This document shows positions 28,836 through 37,961 of a stretch of DNA of 64,000 bases, piece by piece. The translations under genes were made by a program, and so were the position numbers. Below the pieces are notes generated by a model. That model was given only the letters and a program-made list of their open reading frames with translations, searched no databases and was not told the DNA's origin. Numbering within the stretch: the stretch's first letter is position 1; every line of letters starts with the position of its first letter. The stretch is from CAYMZZ01 sp964395095 (GTDB lineage Bacteria; Bacteroidota; Bacteroidia; Chitinophagales; Chitinophagaceae), in the NCBI GenBank assembly GCA_964395095.1, contig CAYMZZ010000011.1:1-64000 (forward strand), written 5' to 3'.

Positions 28836-29258
28836 TTATGTTGTTAACAACGCTTCGTTACTGTAATAATCAAAAACAAAATTGAACCTTGAGTTTGTTT
28901 CCGGAATAGCACATTCCACAGTTATGGTGAACCTGCCTTCTATCATGTCCATTGAATCCTGAGGGGTCACTTCAATTTTATCTGCAATCACCCTGGGTTC
29001 ATAATAAAGAATAGCGTGCTCTACGAGATCCTTTATGTATCCAATTACCGATGCGCTCAACGGTTCGAAGAGATAATCATTCAAATTGCACCCGTATTTT
29101 GGCTGCATGACTCTTTCACCCAAACTGGTGGTCAATAATATATTCAGGCTTTGCCGGATATCTTCTTCATCACTTACCAATTCCACGGTTCGCAATTCCT
29201 GATCGAAGGAAGGCGGGAATGCCCAGCCAGTACCCAGAAATGAATTCGTTTTTGCCAT
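28836..29258 (-). CDS. gp25-like baseplate wedge protein (Afp9-like)
   Basis: This 140-residue GPW/gp25-family protein has the diagnostic core DEEDIRQSLNILLTTSLGER followed by MQPKYGCNLNDYLFEP (about 31-69). It is a conserved baseplate wedge subunit linking the hub to the sheath in phage, T6SS and eCIS particles. It lies directly between PAAR and the Afp11-like gene, as in Afp and PVC loci. Length and motif order are normal for the family, and no odd features were seen. Confidence 0.92.
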   Translation of the reverse strand: MAKTNSFLGTGWAFPPSFDQELRTVELVSDEEDIRQSLNILLTTSLGERVMQPKYGCNLNDYLFEPLSASVIGYIKDLVEHAILYYEPRVIADKIEVTPQDSMDMIEGRFTITVECAIPETNSRFNFVFDYYSNEALLTT

Positions 29259-29272
29259 TTAGGTATTTTTTG

Positions 29273-29566
29273 CTAACCTCCTATCTGTACGGTAGGGAAT
29301 CCCTGCACGATCACCCCTCCATGAGCGGTATTATCGCCCTGTCTTGCGGCAGGCATCCCATTTATCAATACGGTTGAAGATCCTTTCACAATAGTATCGG
29401 GCGGTCCGGTACACACCAGTATATCACCTACTTTAGCAGCCGGCTGGTTGCCTATCAATACGGTTGGTGCGCATGCGCCAGCAATTGGCCCTCCTACATG
29501 CGGAACCGGTCCGGGATTTACCAGAGGGCAGGTGTGCATATCTCCTAATCTTGCAGCGGCAGGCAT
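29273..29566 (-). CDS. PAAR-domain spike tip protein (Afp10-like)
   Basis: This 97-residue PAAR protein starts MPAAARLGDMHTCP and contains repeated A-x-x-G-D blocks (AKVGD, ARQGD), GPPDTIVKGS and AHGGVIVQG, ending TVQIGG. The fold is a small cone that caps the VgrG trimer and binds a metal through its His and Cys residues. It lies 12 bp after the spike gene. There is no C-terminal toxin extension, unlike some PAAR proteins, so it probably serves only as the tip. Confidence 0.94.
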   Translation of the reverse strand: MPAAARLGDMHTCPLVNPGPVPHVGGPIAGACAPTVLIGNQPAAKVGDILVCTGPPDTIVKGSSTVLINGMPAARQGDNTAHGGVIVQGFPTVQIGG

Positions 29567-29578
29567 CTCATCATTTTT

Positions 29579-31351
29579 CTAGTTGATCTTTACCATTCCC
29601 CCGGAAATTTCGGCGATGCCCTGTCCGGCAAGTTTTGCCATGGCACCTTCCACCGAAACATTGCTACTTGCTTTAACCGAAATACTCAGCCCTTCTATAG
29701 AAACAGACTGGTTCGCTTTCAGTGTAATAGTCCCTTTTGCCACAATCTCAATATCCTTTGGGCTATCTATCTTGATACCAGAAGGGCTCATCGTTACCGA
29801 GTTATTGTTCTGATCCTTGATCTGAATGGTCTGCGTACTTTCATCCAGCATTATACTATTGCCGGCGGGCGTATCAGCCTGAATGATCTTTTTATCATCG
29901 TTAAAATAGAGGTGCATTTTACTGCGCGTGGTAAAGCCCTTTTCATGGTTTACATCTTTGGCAACAATAGGCGCCTCATTCACGCTGCTGTGCAGCATAC
30001 CCAGCACTACGGCATCACGCGGATCTTCATTGATAAAACCGACAATGACTTCATCATCAATTTCAGGGCGGAAAAAAGCGCCCCGCTCTGCGCCTGCATC
30101 CAGGCTGGCCATCCGCATCCAGGTGCCACGTGCTTTATCGTCAATCACAGGTACCCGCACCAAAATGCGATGCTGCCCTTCCGGATCGTTTTCCAATTGC
30201 ACCACCTTACCGATCTGTAGCCCACGGATGGAACCTATCAACCCGCCAGCATCGGCATCGCACATGTCGGGATACTTGCTGGCAAAGGTTTGCGGATCCA
30301 GGCCTATTTGAACATGTGTGTCCCAACAGCCATTTCCAAGATCATGCCTCACAGATGTCACGAATACTTTTCCTTTGAACCGGTTGCCTACGCCATCCAA
30401 CTGAATAAGATTACCGGGTTTTATTTCCGCGAAGCCGGTAAATTTGATCCGCCCCCTTACTTTACTCAACCTGCTGCGCATGATGGTGGCATCCGCCCAG
30501 TCCTGTAATTCCTGCTGAATGACATATCCACTATGATGGAGTTTATATTTTTCCGGACTGGTCACTTCTGAAAGCTTTTCTCCGGCAATATTTCCGGGTT
30601 CTTTAATGGCAGCCGAAGAAGCGTTGGCACTGAAGAGAGCCTGGTTCGCAAAATCCCAGGAAGCCGCATCCACCTGTTTCCATTGCAGGCGTGCGTCTAT
30701 TTCCGCTTCCAGTTCAATGATAGAATCTCCATAGGTGCATTGCAACACCGCTTCGGCTTCGGTATCAGGTTTCGCGATGCTGATCTCCCCGTCGTCCACA
30801 TTTACCAGCATACCGTTAGCCTCAGCCCTCAACAACATAAAGTCCCAATCAGATATATGATGCTGTACCAGCTCACGGTGCTTGAGCCGGGTAGCTTTTG
30901 CGTTTGTTTTAAGGCCTTTATATTTCCGGCCAAGCTCATCAAATACTTCGTTGTCTTTTACATCCTCAAAATATCGGCTATGCCGGCCAATGGTCATCCG
31001 GATAGTTTCATCATAACATTCCAGTTGTAATTCACTTTGACCATTATTTCTAACCCTGATGGCGTGCCGAACAATAATTCCCTTGAAAACCTGCTTATTC
31101 TTGCCATCGCGGCCTATTTTAATGTTGATTTTCTTTCCAGGAATAAAATCATCTGTGCTACTGATCTCAAAATTTCTTTTGGCTGCTTCGCCGTCACGTA
31201 AATGAATCCTGGCCACAGGTATCCTGTTGGCTTCCTTTTGTACAGACAAAGACATGACCTGATATTCAGGTGACATAGCTTTCCCATCCAGCAGAATATC
31301 AAAGCTGGTCACATCATGTTGGGAAACATTGGTTACACTTACTTCCTCCAT
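29579..31351 (-). CDS. VgrG-like spike protein (Afp8-like)
   Basis: This 590-residue protein combines a gp27-like hub (about 1-360, including RHSRYFEDVKDNEVFDELGRK-type sequence and WDFMLLRAEANG) with a gp5-like OB fold (about 370-460: IGKVVQLENDPEGQHRILVRVP, FRPEIDDEVIVGF, DPRDAVVLG). The C-terminal beta-helix needle (about 500-590) has periodic I-x-I and V-x-V repeats. In the particle the trimer forms the central spike below the tube. Its start overlaps the stop of the LysM gene by one base (TAATG), so translation is probably coupled. No lysozyme or effector domain is attached. Confidence 0.93.
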   Translation of the reverse strand: MEEVSVTNVSQHDVTSFDILLDGKAMSPEYQVMSLSVQKEANRIPVARIHLRDGEAAKRNFEISSTDDFIPGKKINIKIGRDGKNKQVFKGIIVRHAIRVRNNGQSELQLECYDETIRMTIGRHSRYFEDVKDNEVFDELGRKYKGLKTNAKATRLKHRELVQHHISDWDFMLLRAEANGMLVNVDDGEISIAKPDTEAEAVLQCTYGDSIIELEAEIDARLQWKQVDAASWDFANQALFSANASSAAIKEPGNIAGEKLSEVTSPEKYKLHHSGYVIQQELQDWADATIMRSRLSKVRGRIKFTGFAEIKPGNLIQLDGVGNRFKGKVFVTSVRHDLGNGCWDTHVQIGLDPQTFASKYPDMCDADAGGLIGSIRGLQIGKVVQLENDPEGQHRILVRVPVIDDKARGTWMRMASLDAGAERGAFFRPEIDDEVIVGFINEDPRDAVVLGMLHSSVNEAPIVAKDVNHEKGFTTRSKMHLYFNDDKKIIQADTPAGNSIMLDESTQTIQIKDQNNNSVTMSPSGIKIDSPKDIEIVAKGTITLKANQSVSIEGLSISVKASSNVSVEGAMAKLAGQGIAEISGGMVKIN

Positions 31352-32040
31352 TACGCTTCGGATTTATCGAAGGGGTAAAAGAATAATTCCCGTCCGGGCC
31401 GCAGGCTTCTAATAGTTGTCAATTCATTCTTCTTGCCTACCTGCAAAAAATAATTGGGGTCATCATATATTTCAAAGACAAGCAGGTCAAGCCGGTCACC
31501 CGCTTTCACTACTCGCTGATGCGTCAGGTCTGGCGAACTATTCCTTTCTTTCTTGGCCCTGGTTTTCGGAGCTACATATTGCAGGAAGTTGGCCGTGATT
31601 CTTGCTCGAAGCGGTGAGCCATCCGAATTAAATAAAGTATAATTTATATCCAGGTTTGTCAACACACAATCCATTTTCAACTCTGAGCCATACAGAATTT
31701 TCAGGTAGCGGGGGGAATGAATTTTTCCATCATAGTTATAAACACAATCTGTCAGCGCCTTTAACTGGTCTTTTACAGGCTTGTTCTTCATAGACTCAAG
31801 ATAGCCTTCCATGGTAGCCGTACCATCCAGCACGAATTCAATTTTCAATTCCTCCGGTGCGGTACCTACAAACTTGGCGTTTGTGTGATTATTGCCCTGG
31901 CCCTTGGTGGTATCACGCTCCACTTTCAGGTTTCGGGTGAAGCTCTCCGGATTAACAGGCAACATGAAATCCTTCTTGCCTCCATCTTTCTTGAATTCAT
32001 TATCCGAAAAAGACTTTATTTCAAATTTTGACAACGACAT
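31351..32040 (-). CDS. LysM-type tube-initiator protein (Afp7-like)
   Basis: This 229-residue protein has an N-terminal CIS tube-protein domain (about 1-165: LPVNPESFTRNLKVERD, ELKIEFVLDGTA, SPRYLKILYGS, LFNSDGSPLRARI). A C-terminal LysM-like segment follows (about 170-225: VVKAGDRLDLLVFEIYDDPNYFLQVGK). In Afp7/gp53-like proteins this architecture joins the first tube layer to the spike and wedge. The stop overlaps the start of the spike gene, and the DUF5908 gene ends 1-2 bp upstream, giving a tight block of coupled genes. Confidence 0.9.
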   Translation of the reverse strand: MSLSKFEIKSFSDNEFKKDGGKKDFMLPVNPESFTRNLKVERDTTKGQGNNHTNAKFVGTAPEELKIEFVLDGTATMEGYLESMKNKPVKDQLKALTDCVYNYDGKIHSPRYLKILYGSELKMDCVLTNLDINYTLFNSDGSPLRARITANFLQYVAPKTRAKKERNSSPDLTHQRVVKAGDRLDLLVFEIYDDPNYFLQVGKKNELTTIRSLRPGRELFFYPFDKSEA

Positions 32041-32041
32041 A

Positions 32042-32218
32042 TTACCGCTGATTTCTTGTTTTTAGTATTTCGAGTACTTTTTCCACGCAGGTATTAATAA
32101 TCTGTTCGTTGGTAGAGGAAACATTGGCCGACTGGGAAGTGGTGGAAGGTTTAGCGCCTCCTCCATTGTCCTGGTTAATGGTGGCTCGGATGACCAGTTC
32201 GCGTATTTCAAGTGGCAT
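32042..32218 (-). CDS. DUF5908 small protein, Afp6-position
   Basis: This 58-codon gene is read as MPLEIRELVIRATINQDN, a Gly/Ser/Thr-rich middle, then EQIINTCVEKVLEIL and KTRNQR. The opening M-P-[IL]-E-I-R-E-L-V-I-[KR]-A is the hallmark of the DUF5908 family, found in Bacteroidota eCIS loci between tube and LysM genes. Its stop is one base before the ATG of the LysM gene (TAATATG). The C-terminal amphipathic helix suggests a small helical adaptor, but the function is unknown. Confidence 0.85.
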   Translation of the reverse strand: MPLEIRELVIRATINQDNGGGAKPSTTSQSANVSSTNEQIINTCVEKVLEILKTRNQR

Positions 32219-32221
32219 GAA

Positions 32222-32689
32222 TCAGGAATTATTAAAGATTAGTCGATTGTAGTTCAGCTCCAATGTTTCTATCAATACTTCACCCCTTTCCGCATTCAAT
32301 TCACCAACTTTCCAACTTCTGGGCCATACATTGTTGACCGTCCAATGCATAAGAGCCTGGTGATCTTCGCCCAGTAGGGTTACATTTACAACCTCTAACG
32401 GCTTAACCAGGTTACCATCGAAAGTTTGCTTCAGCCACCTGGTTAGCTTTGAATCACCCGGTTTTAGCAAACCCCTTTTGAGAGTCAGCGGTCCGTACTT
32501 CCTTCGCACCGGCAATACATGTTCAAAACGGTTCTCTCCGCCTTCTTTAATGGTTTCCGTTTCCAGCACGGAGTCAAGACCCGTCACTGACTGAAAACGC
32601 ACATCTATCCCATCCTTATCAAAGTTGAAATCCACTTTGAAAAGAAAATTGACCGTTTGATAAAATGCATTTGGCTTTGGATCAGGCAT
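32222..32689 (-). CDS. eCIS inner tube protein (Afp5-like, gp19 fold)
   Basis: This 155-residue T4 gp19-like tube protein shows FLFKVDFNFDKDGIDVRFQSV, then GLDSVLETETIKEGGEN, LTLKRGL, LNAERGEVLIETLELNYNRL. The first strand and the E-x-x-x-E-T-x-x-L ending are the conserved tube-fold features. It is the second of two adjacent tube genes. In Afp the equivalent (Afp5) is the minor tube layer next to the spike, and order relative to DUF5908/LysM supports that role here. The stop is immediately followed by the DUF5908 ATG. Confidence 0.9.
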   Translation of the reverse strand: MPDPKPNAFYQTVNFLFKVDFNFDKDGIDVRFQSVTGLDSVLETETIKEGGENRFEHVLPVRRKYGPLTLKRGLLKPGDSKLTRWLKQTFDGNLVKPLEVVNVTLLGEDHQALMHWTVNNVWPRSWKVGELNAERGEVLIETLELNYNRLIFNNS

Positions 32690-32695
32690 GCCCGG

Positions 32696-33160
32696 TTATT
32701 TTGCTTCCACAATACTTAACCCTTCATGCACCAGCTCCATTGTTTCAATAGCCACCTCATTGCCATCTGCCTTTAGGTCGGTCGACTGCACTTTTGTAGG
32801 CCAGGCATTTATTAAAGTCCAGGAAATTATCGGCTGATGTTCTTCATTGAGCAGCTTGATGGTCACATCCCGACGGAATACTTTTTTAATTTTATTGCTT
32901 TCCTGGAACTTGGAAGTTTCCCTCCACAGCTTGAAGAATTCAAAATCTTCCAGTACAGTGCCTCTTTTGAGTGTAACATGAGAAAGCTTTCTTAACCCTG
33001 GTTGTGCGTTTGGGCTCAATACGGGACTATTGCCTTCCCGGTATTCTATAACCTGCGTTTCGAATTCCAAACCGGTCACTTCCGTAAAACCCATCCTCGT
33101 TCCGCCCCAGTTCACTTCAAAGTGGAATTTAGGAAGCGGGTATTTAAAATTGTCAGGCAT
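32696..33160 (-). CDS. eCIS major inner tube protein (Afp1-like)
   Basis: This 154-residue gp19-fold tube protein shows KFHFEVNWGGTRMGFTEVTGL, EYREGNSP, HVTLKRGTV, ISWTLINAWPTKVQ and EVAIETMELVHEGL. It is expected to stack as hexamers to form the inner tube. It differs clearly from the following tube gene product, so the two are probably the major and the initiating tube layers. It lies 6 bp upstream of that gene, after the two cysteine-rich genes. Confidence 0.93.
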   Translation of the reverse strand: MPDNFKYPLPKFHFEVNWGGTRMGFTEVTGLEFETQVIEYREGNSPVLSPNAQPGLRKLSHVTLKRGTVLEDFEFFKLWRETSKFQESNKIKKVFRRDVTIKLLNEEHQPIISWTLINAWPTKVQSTDLKADGNEVAIETMELVHEGLSIVEAK

Positions 33161-33185
33161 ATTTTATTGTTTTAGTTGACATTAA

Positions 33186-34124
33186 TCATTTACAAAGATC
33201 CCTGGGATTTACTTCTTTGATGGCCGATTCGAGACTGGCCTGGCAGGCAGACAGTGCCTCTTTTTCTTTATTGGCCTCCACGAGCAGTTGCGCCAGTTTC
33301 TTGGTGCTTTCCACATCTTTACTGTACTGCTCTTTCACCCATGCATAATGCGGATCATTGCAAAGTGGCAGATGCAATACTGGTCGCAACCTGCATGGAT
33401 TATCAGCATCGGGTTTGTCTGCCGGCACCGCGCATGGGTCAACTGGAGATGTGTTGCAATTACAGTCTTCCCCGCATCCCATCACGCATTTCCATTCGTT
33501 TACAACAAATACCAACCCATATTCACCGCAAATTCCGGCATGAAGGCCATTGGCTGTATTAACCGCTGCCATGACCGCTTTGAGCAGGTCGACCCTTGTT
33601 TTCAGTAAACCATCTACCTTATCCTTATAATTTTTCAGGCATTTCCGTATGCCACTTCCTTCAGGCAATTCATCACTGTTGATACACTTAATGCAGTTAT
33701 CGATATAGTTCCAACTCTCCACTATTTCATCTACTTTTTCATAAAAATCACGGATCATGCAAAACAAAATGCGGATGGCTTCGGCGGTTTTATCTGTGTT
33801 CACACAAATTTTTTCCGCTTGCGCACTCATCACAGAGAACTGATCACATACAGCCGTGGCCAGTTGTTCAGCCTTAACCAGGTCGTCCAGCCATGCCTTC
33901 AACTTATCACGCTGTTGTCCGGAAAACAGGTAATCGTCGTTGAGCTGACGCGCCTTTTCACTTGCCAACCCATACTTTTGTTTTACAACTTTTAACTCCG
34001 ACACCCAATTGTCGTAACAACAATCACATCCTCCATCAGTGCCAGAACTATCATCCTTGCAGCATTTGATTGATTCGCCATTCTGCCAATTCGGATCAAG
34101 CGGCGAATATTTTATGGGTTCCAT
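33186..34124 (-). CDS. Cysteine-rich coiled-coil eCIS protein, 312 aa
   Basis: I do not recognise a family. The protein has about 21 cysteines, with clusters at residues 21-22 (CC), 33-36 (CDCC) and about 213-231 (CVMGCGEDCNCN and DPC). Long helical segments lie between them (about 44-200 and 260-300). At 33-43 it carries C-D-C-C-Y-D-N-W-V-S-E, which matches C-E-C-C-C-V-S-W-V-S-E in the 2142-aa baseplate protein encoded downstream. There is no signal peptide, so it acts in the cytosol or in the particle. It sits between sheath and tube genes, next to a second protein of the same style. Metal binding or disulfide cross-linking is inferred from the cysteine spacing. Confidence 0.8.
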   Translation of the reverse strand: MEPIKYSPLDPNWQNGESIKCCKDDSSGTDGGCDCCYDNWVSELKVVKQKYGLASEKARQLNDDYLFSGQQRDKLKAWLDDLVKAEQLATAVCDQFSVMSAQAEKICVNTDKTAEAIRILFCMIRDFYEKVDEIVESWNYIDNCIKCINSDELPEGSGIRKCLKNYKDKVDGLLKTRVDLLKAVMAAVNTANGLHAGICGEYGLVFVVNEWKCVMGCGEDCNCNTSPVDPCAVPADKPDADNPCRLRPVLHLPLCNDPHYAWVKEQYSKDVESTKKLAQLLVEANKEKEALSACQASLESAIKEVNPRDLCK

Positions 34125-34155
34125 ACATTTGAATTTGATTCGTTATTAATTAATA

Positions 34156-35136
34156 TCAGCAGGGTTTATTTTCCGGAGGGCAGTTACAGAACGTTTCCTT
34201 TACTTCATTACAAATCTCACAGATCCTGTCTTTGCAATTTCCTCTTTCAATACACTTACAATCGGGGCAACATAAGAAAGCAGCAGTATTGTATAGCCCC
34301 GTGAAATCGCCACGTTTGTCATACAGGGAAGCTTCTGCTTTGGCATGATCCAGTACCGATTTAACAAACTCTTCCTGTGCTTTCTTCATTTCCTCCATCT
34401 CCTTTTTCGAAGTTTCTCCCAGGTGCTTCTGGAAGGCTTTAATCGAGTCGTACAAACTCTTTTGCAATCCCTCCAGCGTACCCACGTTAGAAAACACCTG
34501 TATACCCGACACATCGGCGGCTCCTTTTAAAAGGCTATCTGCGCTGCCAGACAGGGCTTCCGGAATGCTATACAGCAACTCAAGTTTTTCTTTTACTTTC
34601 TCGCAGTCTTTCTGGCATCGGCTTTGGTCGAGCTTCCGCTCATTGCCCTTACATTTCTCTCCCCAATCGCCTGTAAGTATCCCTTTTTGTGTACAGTTGC
34701 AACCATCATTAACACATCTTTTCAATTCACAACTGGCTGACAAAAGATCATTGGTTTTGCTTACCACCTCTTTGAGTCTTTTTACAATATCTTTCAGGTT
34801 ATCGGCCAGTGTTTTATTGTCCTTCAGAAAGCCGGTGGTAGCCTCTTTGATACTTTCATTAAATTGAAGAAGGGATGTACCTTTTGTGATCTCCAGGTTT
34901 CGGACAGCCTGGTAGTTCTTTTCTGTCCAGATAAAAAGTATCTTCTTCTTTTTCTTCAACTTTTTAGTGCCATCATATCGTTCCTGGTATTCAAAAACTG
35001 ATCCACCGGCTGTATCGAGCCAGTCACAATACACCCTACGCTCGGCATTGATAATGCCTTGCGTTATGCTGTTCTTTTCCTTACAACCACAATCGCTGGT
35101 ACCCGGAGGCACTTGTTGTTTAGGCGAATTAGACAT
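34156..35136 (-). CDS. Cysteine-rich coiled-coil eCIS protein, 326 aa
   Basis: No family is recognised. About 20 cysteines fall into an N-terminal pair (DCGCKEKN), a middle cluster (CELKRCVNDGCNC, about 133-146; RCQKDC), and a C-terminal cluster of ten within about 40 residues (FLCCPDCKC, GNCKDRIC, EICNE, FCNCP). The parts between are charged helices, with a Lys run at about 56-64. No signal peptide is present. It is the first of two consecutive cysteine-rich genes directly after the sheath gene. The two share composition and helix/cysteine layout more than sequence. Likely a structural or accessory particle protein, by position only. Confidence 0.8.
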   Translation of the reverse strand: MSNSPKQQVPPGTSDCGCKEKNSITQGIINAERRVYCDWLDTAGGSVFEYQERYDGTKKLKKKKKILFIWTEKNYQAVRNLEITKGTSLLQFNESIKEATTGFLKDNKTLADNLKDIVKRLKEVVSKTNDLLSASCELKRCVNDGCNCTQKGILTGDWGEKCKGNERKLDQSRCQKDCEKVKEKLELLYSIPEALSGSADSLLKGAADVSGIQVFSNVGTLEGLQKSLYDSIKAFQKHLGETSKKEMEEMKKAQEEFVKSVLDHAKAEASLYDKRGDFTGLYNTAAFLCCPDCKCIERGNCKDRICEICNEVKETFCNCPPENKPC

Positions 35137-35166
35137 GATAGTATTTTTTTGTATTGATTAATAAGA

Positions 35167-36597
35167 TTAGGATTCACCCAGCATTTTGTGCATGAATCGG
35201 AGAATAATGAATTCTGCAGGGCGTACCACCGCCAGACCTATCTCCACAATTAACCTGCCTTCCAGTATATCCTGCTCGGTCATCGTTTCATTTAATCCTA
35301 TGTTCACATAAAACGCTTCTCTTTCACTGGCGCCCATCAACGCTCCAGCTTTCCATTGCTGTACCAGGTAGTTTGCAATCATGGATTTAAGGCGTACCCA
35401 TGTATTTCGGTCATTGGGCTCAAAAACAAATTGCTCCGTTGCGTTCTTGGTAGATTCTTCCACCATGATGAAGAATCTGCGAACCGACACATAGCGCCAC
35501 TCATTATCATTTCCTGCCAATGTGCGCGCACCCCAGACAATTGCCGGACCACGACCTTCAAATTTTCGGATAACATTGATTGATTTGCCTGCTTTTGTAT
35601 CCACGTTCAGTTCTTCCTGCTCACTATGGGTAACCAGATGTTGCGGTCGGATCGCATTGTCAATATTGATATTTGCCGGTGCTTTCCATACACCCCTGGA
35701 GTTGTCGACCTGGGCATAAATACCCGCCATGGCTGGTGATGGCGGTAATAACATCTGCAAATTGTTTATTGCATTCTTGGCGAGGAAATAAAAAGCATTG
35801 TTATTGGTCTTGAGTGCATCCAGGGTGGTTGCATCGGGAAAATCAGTTACCGTAACAAACGCATCGTTATCCGTATCACTGCCTGCCGATCGATAATTAA
35901 AATTCACCCCTGTATATATATTGGGAAAATATGAAGCCGCATATTTTAATTCCTCTGTTGTGCCGCTAAGTGTATTCCGTAAAAGTTGAATATCCAGTCT
36001 CCAGTTACCCAAATTCTCCGCTTTGTGAAACACATCCATAATAACAAACCGGTCCTGCAGCAGTACACACTGATCAATAGCTTCTTTATAGAGGTCATAA
36101 TATTCTATCTCTGACGCCACATTGATGGCATCCGGAAACAAAAGCAAAGTGATCTCATTGATCTTGGCAGCTTCTTCCAGGCCAGTTTTCAGGGTGTCGC
36201 CGCTAACCTGCCCGCCTCCATTTGTATAGTTATCAACAGAAATAATCCAGCAAGGTCCGCCCCCGTTGGCAAAGAACATTTGCAGCGAATAATGCATCAG
36301 GAACTTTGAGCGCAGTTCCTCGTTTACACTGGCATTGACCTCTGCACGGCTTGAAGAGACAGGTTTCACCGACACCGATATACACTGTGTTTCAGGGGCT
36401 GGTCTGCCAAAATACTGCTCATACTCAATGAGCGAAGTAATTCGCCAGGCTTTGTTTCTCAGATCGTCCGGCGCCCGCCATTGCGCTTTTTCAGTGTATC
36501 CAATAAAAGCAGGGATAGCCGTTTCTACTGATGCGATACTGGGAGGTAGCTTGGGAATTTCTTCGATGTACACTCCCGGGGTTTTGTATTCCTTCAT
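35167..36597 (-). CDS. eCIS contractile sheath protein (Afp2/3-like)
   Basis: This 476-residue phage-sheath-family protein opens with the classical KTPGVYIEEIPKLPPSIA (about 4-21) and AIPAFIGYT. A C-terminal domain follows with RRFFIMVEESTKNATEQFVFEPN, NYLVQQWKAGALMG, and EQDILEGRLIVEIGLAVVRPAEFI. These are the strands that interlock sheath layers. Afp of Serratia has three sheath paralogues, whereas only this one is present here, as in AlgoCIS-like loci. It is encoded between the 438-aa unknown protein and the cysteine-rich genes, within the operon. Confidence 0.95.
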   Translation of the reverse strand: MKEYKTPGVYIEEIPKLPPSIASVETAIPAFIGYTEKAQWRAPDDLRNKAWRITSLIEYEQYFGRPAPETQCISVSVKPVSSSRAEVNASVNEELRSKFLMHYSLQMFFANGGGPCWIISVDNYTNGGGQVSGDTLKTGLEEAAKINEITLLLFPDAINVASEIEYYDLYKEAIDQCVLLQDRFVIMDVFHKAENLGNWRLDIQLLRNTLSGTTEELKYAASYFPNIYTGVNFNYRSAGSDTDNDAFVTVTDFPDATTLDALKTNNNAFYFLAKNAINNLQMLLPPSPAMAGIYAQVDNSRGVWKAPANINIDNAIRPQHLVTHSEQEELNVDTKAGKSINVIRKFEGRGPAIVWGARTLAGNDNEWRYVSVRRFFIMVEESTKNATEQFVFEPNDRNTWVRLKSMIANYLVQQWKAGALMGASEREAFYVNIGLNETMTEQDILEGRLIVEIGLAVVRPAEFIILRFMHKMLGES

Positions 36598-36640
36598 AAT
36601 GATACATTTATTGAGTGATAAATGCTTGCGTTACACATTT

Positions 36641-37957
36641 TTAAGGGACAAGTGGGAACATGTCTGATTTGGCAATGATTACATCAAAGCAAAGCAGCCC
36701 ATCTTTATTTACTTTCAAATCATAACTAACGGGATTGGGAACATATACCTTCGTCGGCGACACAGCACTCTGAATTTTAGAAAATGCTCTCGCCATCCGG
36801 CGAGGTTTCCTCGTGATAAGCGCATTTCCCTCTTGCTCCAGATAATTTGCCATGGACGGACTGATGCCCAATTTTTTGCCCCGGTTGTGCACAAATCGCC
36901 AATAAAGCAGCCTGCTCTTAACAGGTATCTCAAATTTTACTGGCGCTGTTTCCACACCCATGGGGTCTTTTCTTGTAAGCAAAAGCCCATTATTATCCAA
37001 AAAATCGAAAGCTGCGTTTGTTGATTGAGGCGTCACATGCACTACAGCCCAGGGATTGGCTGCAGACAATTCCTCGTGGAATAAAATTGTGTGATTTCTC
37101 GTATAGCCATTGTTCCCCCTGACTTCGAGGTTATAAAGGGCATCACTTACCGTAAATGCAGATGAAAGTGAAAGGAAAGGAACATTGTCTATATAGCTCA
37201 GGCTGATATTCCGCGGCAATCCTTCGGTATTTTCAATTGTTTGCCGGTGTATTTCTGTACCGTTAGAATCTTTCAGTATGAAATCAGCCTCCGTTAAGCC
37301 TGTTCTGTCCGTAAAAGAATAAGAGAACCTGGGGCCAATCAAGAGCCGGTCGCTTTCATTCGCAAAACCTGTTCCTGCCACTTCACCCCAGGAGCCAGCA
37401 ATACCCACACGGTGAAACTCCCGAATGATACCGCCATCACTTATCAATTCGCCCTGCTCGTATTGATAGCCGGGATCAAATGCAGGAATGGCGTTGGTCA
37501 GGTAAGGAAAGGTTTTAGCAGTGATTATCTCATTATTGGAGAAAAAATAGCTGGACAACAAGGGTCTTTTCACTCTCCCGTTTGTATACACGTCGAAATC
37601 AGCTTTTCGAATGAGCAGTATAAATATGTTAAGGTTCGCGGGAATAGGCACAAGCGGTTGGTAGAAGATGGAGCCGTCAGGCTGTCTTTGCTCCTTCACC
37701 TTTACGGCCACTTTGCAACCTGAATAAGAAGGCAGGATTCGGATAAAAAAACTTTCCATTTGTCGCTGCAAACCGGAAGGAAATTCAAAACTCATCACCG
37801 TATTTACCGGTAATCGGTTCTCAGAACATTCTTCTTCCAGGAATTGAATTTTACCGGCTGCTGTTTTATCAAATATGACCGAACCGTCGGTACGGGTAAG
37901 AAAGAACTCGTGCAACAACTTTATTTCAAACAATATTTTATAGATAACAGATGCCAT
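36641..37957 (-). CDS. Unknown 438-aa eCIS protein between cap and sheath
   Basis: I do not recognise the family. I start it at the ATG at 37957 (MASVIYKILFEIKLLHEFFL), because the longer frame would overlap the cap gene. The protein is mainly beta-rich, with few cysteines, no signal peptide and no transmembrane segment. It contains the pieces FEFPSGLQRQMESFFIRIL, VSYDLKVNKDGLLCFDVII and YWRFVHNRGK. Its place, between the DUF4255 cap gene and the sheath gene, suggests a distal-end adaptor or a structural accessory. AlgoCIS-type particles are known to have extra cap-adaptor, plug and cage proteins, but I cannot match this one to any of them by sequence. Confidence 0.8.
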   Translation of the reverse strand: MASVIYKILFEIKLLHEFFLTRTDGSVIFDKTAAGKIQFLEEECSENRLPVNTVMSFEFPSGLQRQMESFFIRILPSYSGCKVAVKVKEQRQPDGSIFYQPLVPIPANLNIFILLIRKADFDVYTNGRVKRPLLSSYFFSNNEIITAKTFPYLTNAIPAFDPGYQYEQGELISDGGIIREFHRVGIAGSWGEVAGTGFANESDRLLIGPRFSYSFTDRTGLTEADFILKDSNGTEIHRQTIENTEGLPRNISLSYIDNVPFLSLSSAFTVSDALYNLEVRGNNGYTRNHTILFHEELSAANPWAVVHVTPQSTNAAFDFLDNNGLLLTRKDPMGVETAPVKFEIPVKSRLLYWRFVHNRGKKLGISPSMANYLEQEGNALITRKPRRMARAFSKIQSAVSPTKVYVPNPVSYDLKVNKDGLLCFDVIIAKSDMFPLVP

Positions 37958-37961
37958 AGAA

